DNA of 11,246 nucleotides from an uncultured Chitinophagaceae bacterium. Its GTDB lineage: Bacteria; Bacteroidota; Bacteroidia; Chitinophagales; Chitinophagaceae. This document shows, in pieces, positions 7,216-11,246 of this stretch. How positions within the stretch are numbered: the first letter of the stretch is position 1; the number at the start of each line of letters is the position of its first letter. The DNA lies in the NCBI GenBank assembly GCA_903832075.1, contig CAILAF010000598.1, positions 1-11,246 of the forward strand, written 5' to 3'. The notes under the pieces were generated by a model that was not told where the DNA came from, did not search any database, and saw only the letters and a program-made list of their open reading frames with translations. The translations under genes were made by a program, and so were the position numbers.

Positions 7216-8487
7216 ATGAAACGATTGTTTTTGTTTTTTAGTTTAATAATGGTATTGAAATTATCGGCACAAAGAGAGCCTGATAAGATTTATATGCCTA
7301 ATATAAAAACGATAAAATTTTTTCAATTTAATAATCAAGAGAGTTTGCCGGTTATTAGATTGAATTCGCAAGATCAATTGGAATTACATTTTGATGATCT
7401 GGATGGATATGCTAAAAATTATTATTACACATTTCAATTGTGTGATGCAGATTGGGAACCGGCCGATGTTAGTCCATTTGATTACATAAAAGGATTTATT
7501 GATAATCAGTTAACGCAATATCGGTTTTCATCTATCGCTTTAACAAAATATATTCATTATCAAATGTTATTTCCCGAAACCAGTGCTGTGCCAATTAAAA
7601 GTGGTAACTATTTATTAAAAGTTTATTTAAATGGTGATACTTCTCAATTGGCTTTTACAAAAAGATTTTTTGTGTTGAACAGTAAAGCATTTGTAAATGC
7701 ACAAGTTATGCAGCCGTTGGATAATCAATTAGTACGTACTCATCAAAAAATAAATTTTATCATTAATACCTCACAACTTAGTCCTGTCAATGCTTTACAG
7801 CAAATGAAAGTTATGGTAATGCAAAATTATCGTTGGGATAATTTAATAAAAGATATTCAACCAACATTTATTCGTGATAATATTTTGGAATATAGCAATG
7901 AGAATGATATTGTTTTTGCAGCAGGAAAAGAATATCGTTGGGCCGATGTAAGAAGTTTTAAATATTTAAGCGATAGAATGAGAAAAGTTGATACCATCAA
8001 TAAACAATTGAATGTTTATTTAAAACCGGATGCGCCAAGAAATAAACAACCTTATTTATTGTTTAAAGATTTGAATGGTTGGTTTGATATTAATACTACC
8101 GACATGATAAATAATTGGTGGCAATCAGAATATGCATGGGTACATTTTACTTATGTGCCAGAAAATAATCAGCCGTTGGATGGAAAAAATATTTATTTAT
8201 TAGGAGAAATCACAAACAATACGATTGATGATGATGCTAAGTTGGAATACAATTCAGTAAAAGGAGTGTATGAAAAAACAATATTTTTAAAACAAGGTTA
8301 TTATAGTTATATGTATGTTGCCAAAGATGTGAAAGGCAATGCTACTGCTGATTTTGAAACTACGGAAGGCAATGCTTGGCAAACTGAAAATGATTATACT
8401 ATTTTTGTCTATTATCGTTCATTAAGCGATAGACATGATGAGTTGGTAGCGATTACGACTATTAATTCAAGATTGGGAAAGTTATAA
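7216..8487 (+). CDS. Type IX secretion system plug-family protein (DUF5103)
   Basis: This 423-residue protein matches my recollection of the DUF5103 family, now called T9SS plug protein after the subunit seen closing the SprA translocon pore in Flavobacterium johnsoniae. It has a type I signal peptide, MKRLFLFFSLIMVLKLSA with cleavage after Ala18. The mature part is beta-rich. It includes the aromatic stretch YYYTFQLCDADWEPADVSPF (69-88), a middle region (about 160-300) with DLNGWFDI, and the C-terminal family block ENDYTIFVYYRSLSDRHDEL (391-410). It should act in the periplasm at the outer-membrane pore. The ATG at 7216 is chosen because it starts the signal peptide; an in-frame ATG at 7183 would add 11 residues ahead of it. 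Other T9SS genes are not in the window. A near-consensus box TATGTTTA (7204-7211) precedes the start, but it has one mismatch and no well-spaced -33 element. It converges on fkbM with a two-base gap. Confidence 0.85.
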   Translation: MKRLFLFFSLIMVLKLSAQREPDKIYMPNIKTIKFFQFNNQESLPVIRLNSQDQLELHFDDLDGYAKNYYYTFQLCDADWEPADVSPFDYIKGFIDNQLTQYRFSSIALTKYIHYQMLFPETSAVPIKSGNYLLKVYLNGDTSQLAFTKRFFVLNSKAFVNAQVMQPLDNQLVRTHQKINFIINTSQLSPVNALQQMKVMVMQNYRWDNLIKDIQPTFIRDNILEYSNENDIVFAAGKEYRWADVRSFKYLSDRMRKVDTINKQLNVYLKPDAPRNKQPYLLFKDLNGWFDINTTDMINNWWQSEYAWVHFTYVPENNQPLDGKNIYLLGEITNNTIDDDAKLEYNSVKGVYEKTIFLKQGYYSYMYVAKDVKGNATADFETTEGNAWQTENDYTIFVYYRSLSDRHDELVAITTINSRLGKL

Positions 8488-8489
8488 AA

Positions 8490-9230
8490 TTAATTTTCTT
8501 TAAGTGCTCTTGGTGCTGCCACAAAAAAATATTCTTCTCCATTCTCATAATATTGATGAAATTGTTCTGCTGAAAGAGAAGATTGATTACGTAACCATTC
8601 TTTCAAAGTAAAAATTTGGTATTGCAATGTTTCATTGATAAATGAAAACATCATTGTATCATCATATTCATATAACGCCGAACCTTCTTTTCCAAATTCA
8701 AATAAAATAATTGGTTTAGAATGTTCAATTGTTTTTATTGCGCCATGTAAAACCAATAGTTCTGCACCTTCTACATCCATCTTAAGTAAAGTTATTTTTT
8801 CTTTACTTGGAATTATATTGTCCAATCTTTCTGTTTCAGAAAATATTAAAACATCTTTTTGACCTTTTTCAAAGACTCTTTTCTTTAATCCGCTAAAAGC
8901 CATATTGGTTAATACAACATTAAAAGAAGTTGTTTCACTTTTATCACTTAATGCAACACAATAAACTTTTGCATTGTTCGAAAATTTATTTTCCAACAAT
9001 GTAAAAAAATCAGGTACAGGTTCAAAAGCATAATGTTTTGCTTTTGGTGCAGCATTCATCATCATTTGTAAAATCTTTCCATTGTGAGAGCCTGCATCTA
9101 CACAAACGCTATCGGGTGTACAAATTTTATTGATAATTTTTTTTGTAAGCCGGTCGTAATATTCATTCTTTGTTAAAGCAATAGGAGCGTAGCGAACGAT
9201 TTTTTTTAGTAGCGGTTTAATTTTTTTCAC
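8490..9230 (-). CDS. FkbM-family S-adenosylmethionine-dependent methyltransferase
   Basis: This 246-residue class I methyltransferase shows SAM motif I VDAGSHNGKIL (44-54), an acidic post-strand FEP (69-71), and the FkbM hallmark LLKMDVEGAELLVLHGA (148-164). Family members O-methylate sugars, polyketides or glycans; the substrate here is unknown. The start is GTG at 9230, with MKKIKPLLKKIVRYAP as a basic N-terminus. The GTG lies just six bases after the rluD stop on the same strand, so the two genes are probably cotranscribed and translationally coupled. No promoter box is seen between them. Its link to RluD looks positional only. The gene runs into the convergent plug gene with a two-base gap and no terminator hairpin. 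Confidence 0.9.
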   Translation of the reverse strand: MKKIKPLLKKIVRYAPIALTKNEYYDRLTKKIINKICTPDSVCVDAGSHNGKILQMMMNAAPKAKHYAFEPVPDFFTLLENKFSNNAKVYCVALSDKSETTSFNVVLTNMAFSGLKKRVFEKGQKDVLIFSETERLDNIIPSKEKITLLKMDVEGAELLVLHGAIKTIEHSKPIILFEFGKEGSALYEYDDTMMFSFINETLQYQIFTLKEWLRNQSSLSAEQFHQYYENGEEYFFVAAPRALKEN

Positions 9231-9236
9231 AGGATA

Positions 9237-10283
9237 TTATTGTTTGGTGTTGGATACATATTTTCTCCATTTATCAATCACGTTTTTCATATCATCCGGT
9301 AAATCTGTTTCAAAAAAAACTTCTTTATTTGTTCGGGGATGAATAAAGCCCAATGTTTTTGCATGCAATGCACAACGCGGACAAGTTTCAAAACAATTAT
9401 CAACAAATTGTTTGTATTTGGTATAGATAGTTCCTTTTAAAATTTTATCGCCACCATATTCCCAATCATTAAATAAAGTGTGTCCTAAATATTTCATGTG
9501 CACACGAATTTGATGTGTTCTTCCGGTTTCTAAAACACATTCAACTAAGGTTACATAATTAAATCTTTCTAACACTTTATAATGTGTGATGGCATGTTTG
9601 CCAATTTCACCATCCGGATAAGTAGTAAAAGTTTTTCGGTATTGTTGATGACGTGCAATATGAATATCAATTGTTCCTTTATCTTCTTCTACATTTCCCC
9701 AAACCAATGCATTATAAGTTCTTTTAACAGTATGATGAAAAAATTGTTTAGCTAAATGTGCAGCGGCATCAGCAGTTTTAGCGAGTACAATTAAACCGGT
9801 TGTGTTTTTATCAATGCGATGCACCAATCCGTAACGCGGCAATACATCTTCATTTAAATTTGGATTTTGTTGTTTAAGATGATAAACAACGCCGTTTAAT
9901 AAAGTACCTGTAAAATTTCCAACACCGGGATGAACAACCATATTCGGTTGTTTATTGATAACGATGATATCATCATCTTCAAAAACAATATTTAATGGAA
10001 TGGGTTCTGCTTTAACATCTGTTTTATCCGGATCAATTAAACTCATCAATAATAATTCATCACCGGGTTTAACGCGATAATTACTTTTTACTACTTTACC
10101 ATTCACTGTTAAAAAACCTGCATCAATTCCATTTTGAATTTTATTTCTGGTTGCTCTTTCTAATCGAATTTGTAACCATTTATCAATGCGCATTGGTTCC
10201 TGACCTTTATCAATAACAAATGATCTTCGTTCGTATAATTCTTCGGGTTGGTCTTGCTGATCTATTTCTAATTCTTCATTCAT
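9237..10283 (-). CDS. rluD: RluD-family 23S rRNA pseudouridine synthase
   Basis: This enzyme isomerises uridine to pseudouridine in RNA; in the RluD group the target is helix 69 of 23S rRNA. The 348 residues begin with an acidic tail (1-20), an S4 RNA-binding domain (about 29-78, MRIDKWLQIRL through VKPGDEL), then the catalytic domain with HRIDKNTTGLIVLAKT (155-170), where Asp158 is the catalytic aspartate, the GRTHQIRVHM motif (254-263) and the ALHAKTLGFIHP motif (305-316). Length fits the RluA/RluD family. The frame is open to 10412, but the ATG at 10283 is preferred: it gives the usual N-terminus, and upstream sequence would overlap lipB. A strong promoter box ends four bases before this ATG, so the mRNA may be leaderless. 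The exact uridine targets cannot be proven from sequence. It leads the fkbM operon. Confidence 0.93.
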   Translation of the reverse strand: MNEELEIDQQDQPEELYERRSFVIDKGQEPMRIDKWLQIRLERATRNKIQNGIDAGFLTVNGKVVKSNYRVKPGDELLLMSLIDPDKTDVKAEPIPLNIVFEDDDIIVINKQPNMVVHPGVGNFTGTLLNGVVYHLKQQNPNLNEDVLPRYGLVHRIDKNTTGLIVLAKTADAAAHLAKQFFHHTVKRTYNALVWGNVEEDKGTIDIHIARHQQYRKTFTTYPDGEIGKHAITHYKVLERFNYVTLVECVLETGRTHQIRVHMKYLGHTLFNDWEYGGDKILKGTIYTKYKQFVDNCFETCPRCALHAKTLGFIHPRTNKEVFFETDLPDDMKNVIDKWRKYVSNTKQ

Positions 10284-10287
10284 TATG

Positions 10288-10319
10288 CAAAAATACGATT
10301 TGAATTTGAGCAGATACAA
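10288..10319 (-). promoter_or_regulatory. Promoter of rluD (TTG-N21-TATTTTTG)
   Basis: On the minus strand TTG (10319-10317) is followed after 21 bases by TATTTTTG (10295-10288), within the consensus spacing of TTG-N17-23-TAnnTTTG. The box ends only four bases before the rluD ATG at 10283, so transcription would start at or within a base or two of the start codon. Confidence 0.55.
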
Positions 10320-10346
10320 GTTAAAATTAGAATGTAATTTAGCGGG

Positions 10347-11036
10347 ATGAAGCGGGAAATATTTTTTAAAGATTTGGGTTTGCGTTCCTACAAAGAAATT
10401 TGGGACTTGCAAGAAATTTTATTGAAACAAAATGTTGAGAGGAAGACGACAGACGATGGACGACAGTCCACTGTCAATCATTTATTATTTGTTGAACATC
10501 ATCCTGTTTATACTTTAGGTAAAAGTGGCAAAGAAGAACATGTATTGATTAATGAAGAAACATTAAGGCAAAAAGGGATTGAATATTTTCATATCAATCG
10601 TGGTGGTGATATAACTTTTCATGGTCCGCAACAATTGGTTGGGTATCCGATTTTAGATTTGGATAAATTTAAAACAGATCTCGGTTGGTATTTAAGAAAT
10701 TTAGAACAAGTGATGATTGATACCATGGCTGAATATGGATTGAAAGGTGATAGAAGTAAAGGTGAAACAGGTGTTTGGATTGATGTTGGTATTAAAGGAC
10801 GAGAAAGAAAAATTTGTGCAATGGGAATTAAATGCAGCCGTTGGATAACCATGCATGGTTTTGCATTTAATGTAAATACCGATTTATCTTATTTTGATTT
10901 TATTGTGCCTTGCGGTATTCAAAACAAGCAAGTTACTTCTTTGCAAAAAGAATTAGGACATACTGTTCATATGAATGAAGTGAAAGAAAAAGTAAAACGA
11001 AATTTTGAAAAAGTATTTGATGCTATCATTCTTTAA
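10347..11036 (+). CDS. lipB: Octanoyl-[acyl-carrier-protein]:protein N-octanoyltransferase LipB
   Basis: LipB moves an octanoyl group from ACP to a lysine on lipoyl domains, the first step of lipoate synthesis; LipA then inserts sulfur. The 229-residue protein shows the family core: LFVEHHPVYTLGKSG (47-61), RGGDITFHGPQQLVGYPI (85-102), TGVW (141-144), the conserved lysine in KICAMGIK (Lys155) and the catalytic Cys189 in VPCGI, which form the Cys/Lys pair known from other LipB proteins. The ATG at 10347 gives the usual N-terminus. Residues 31-43 are encoded by a GC-rich repeat tract (separate entry) in the loop before the first core strand, well away from the active site. No lipA is in the window. 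The gene diverges from rluD with 63 bases between starts; a degenerate TAATTTAG box (10335-10342) may drive it. Its stop overlaps that of the next gene. Confidence 0.95.
   Translation: MKREIFFKDLGLRSYKEIWDLQEILLKQNVERKTTDDGRQSTVNHLLFVEHHPVYTLGKSGKEEHVLINEETLRQKGIEYFHINRGGDITFHGPQQLVGYPILDLDKFKTDLGWYLRNLEQVMIDTMAEYGLKGDRSKGETGVWIDVGIKGRERKICAMGIKCSRWITMHGFAFNVNTDLSYFDFIVPCGIQNKQVTSLQKELGHTVHMNEVKEKVKRNFEKVFDAIIL
10440..10475 (+). repeat. GC-rich 7-base-periodic tract with nested hairpins inside lipB
   Basis: GACGACA, GACGATG, GACGACA and GTCCACT follow each other in 7-base steps from 10445 to 10472. GACGACAG occurs exactly twice (10445-10452, 10459-10466). TGGAC/GTCCA (10457-10461 with 10466-10470, loop GACA) and GACAG/CTGTC (10462-10466 with 10471-10475, loop TCCA) form two overlapping, mutually exclusive 5-base-pair stems. 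I count 20 G or C in 36 bases, far above the flanking coding sequence. The tract keeps the lipB frame open. Confidence 0.7.
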
Positions 11037-11246
11037 AAATCTTTGTTGAGATAAACCTGGTTTTTTTCTTTTAATTTTTCATCTTCAAATAGCTCGAAAT
11101 TAAACCAGCCAGCATGAATGAAATTGGTTTTATCTAATATCAATTGATTTTCTTTTACATTCTTGATCTCAAAAATTATATTCTTACTGGAATCTGTAAA
11201 AATTATTTTATAGTGGTGTTGTTTAAATAATGGTAATTCAATATTC
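11033..11246 (-). CDS. C-terminal end of an unrecognised protein, cut by the window edge
   Basis: On the minus strand a frame is open from the right edge (codons from 11245) to a TAA at 11035-11033, giving 70 residues without a start in the window. The peptide begins NIELPLFKQHHYKIIFTD and ends NQVYLNKDF. Alternating hydrophobic residues suggest beta strands (YKIIFTD, NIIFEIKNV, WFNFELFED), and the end is rich in Lys and Glu. I do not recognise the family. Reasons to think it is real: the protein-like composition through the whole frame, the convergent position, and a stop codon that abuts lipB in the same way as other convergent pairs here. The base composition matches the neighbours. Confidence 0.6.
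   Translation of the reverse strand, partial: NIELPLFKQHHYKIIFTDSSKNIIFEIKNVKENQLILDKTNFIHAGWFNFELFEDEKLKEKNQVYLNKDF

Noticed and set aside
9297..9390. CPRC cysteine pair in the RluD C-terminal part as a metal site
   Set aside because: Only one CxxC plus a nearby Cys is present, and the family does not bind metal there; probably chance substitution.
10297..10304. Horizontal transfer or mobile element signal near rluD/lipB
   Set aside because: Apart from the short lipB tract, composition is uniform and there are no transposase remnants, terminal repeats or tRNA genes.
10335..10342. TAATTTAG as the lipB promoter box
   Set aside because: It has one mismatch to TAnnTTTG, and the nearest TTTG lies 26 bases upstream, beyond the usual spacing; too weak to list as a feature.
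10284..10412. N-terminal extension of RluD by 43 residues
   Set aside because: It overlaps the start of lipB, crosses the rluD promoter, and its composition is unlike RluD N-termini.

Overview
The window looks like core chromosome from a member of the Bacteroidota, most likely near Chitinophagaceae. The evidence is an AT-rich composition, no Shine-Dalgarno sequences at the gene starts, several TAnnTTTG promoter boxes (the Bacteroidota housekeeping sigma consensus), a TamL-type lipoprotein BamA homologue, and a DUF5103 protein of the type IX secretion plug family. The order-level placement is inference. I see no phage, transposon, CRISPR, tRNA or rRNA, and no stretch of 300 bases or more without a gene.

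Layout from left to right: the C-terminal two thirds of clpC (+, cut by the window edge) and its terminator; ubiX flavin prenyltransferase (-); a small exported thioredoxin-fold protein (+); a TamL-like outer-membrane assembly lipoprotein (-); a SpoU/TrmH-family RNA methyltransferase (+); a LolC/E-type FtsX-fold ABC permease (-); a T9SS plug-family DUF5103 protein (+); an operon of an RluD-type pseudouridine synthase followed by an FkbM methyltransferase (both -); lipB octanoyltransferase (+); and the last 70 codons of an unrecognised gene (-) that has no start inside the window.

Orientation flips at nine of the ten gene junctions, so nearly every gene is its own transcription unit. Start regions are short (5 to 94 bases), and at least three of the predicted promoters reach into the neighbouring gene. 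Convergent ends touch or overlap. The genes fall into two themes. One is envelope biogenesis and secretion: the TamL-like protein, the LolC/E-like permease, the T9SS plug and the exported thioredoxin-fold protein. The other is housekeeping: ClpC, UbiX, LipB and two RNA modification enzymes. No shared pathway links them all.

I did not find a convincing new multi-gene system. The most unusual items are a GC-rich, 7-base-periodic, hairpin-forming tract carried in frame inside lipB, a head-to-head ubiX/thioredoxin promoter pair whose predicted start sites almost coincide, and a probable leaderless rluD transcript.
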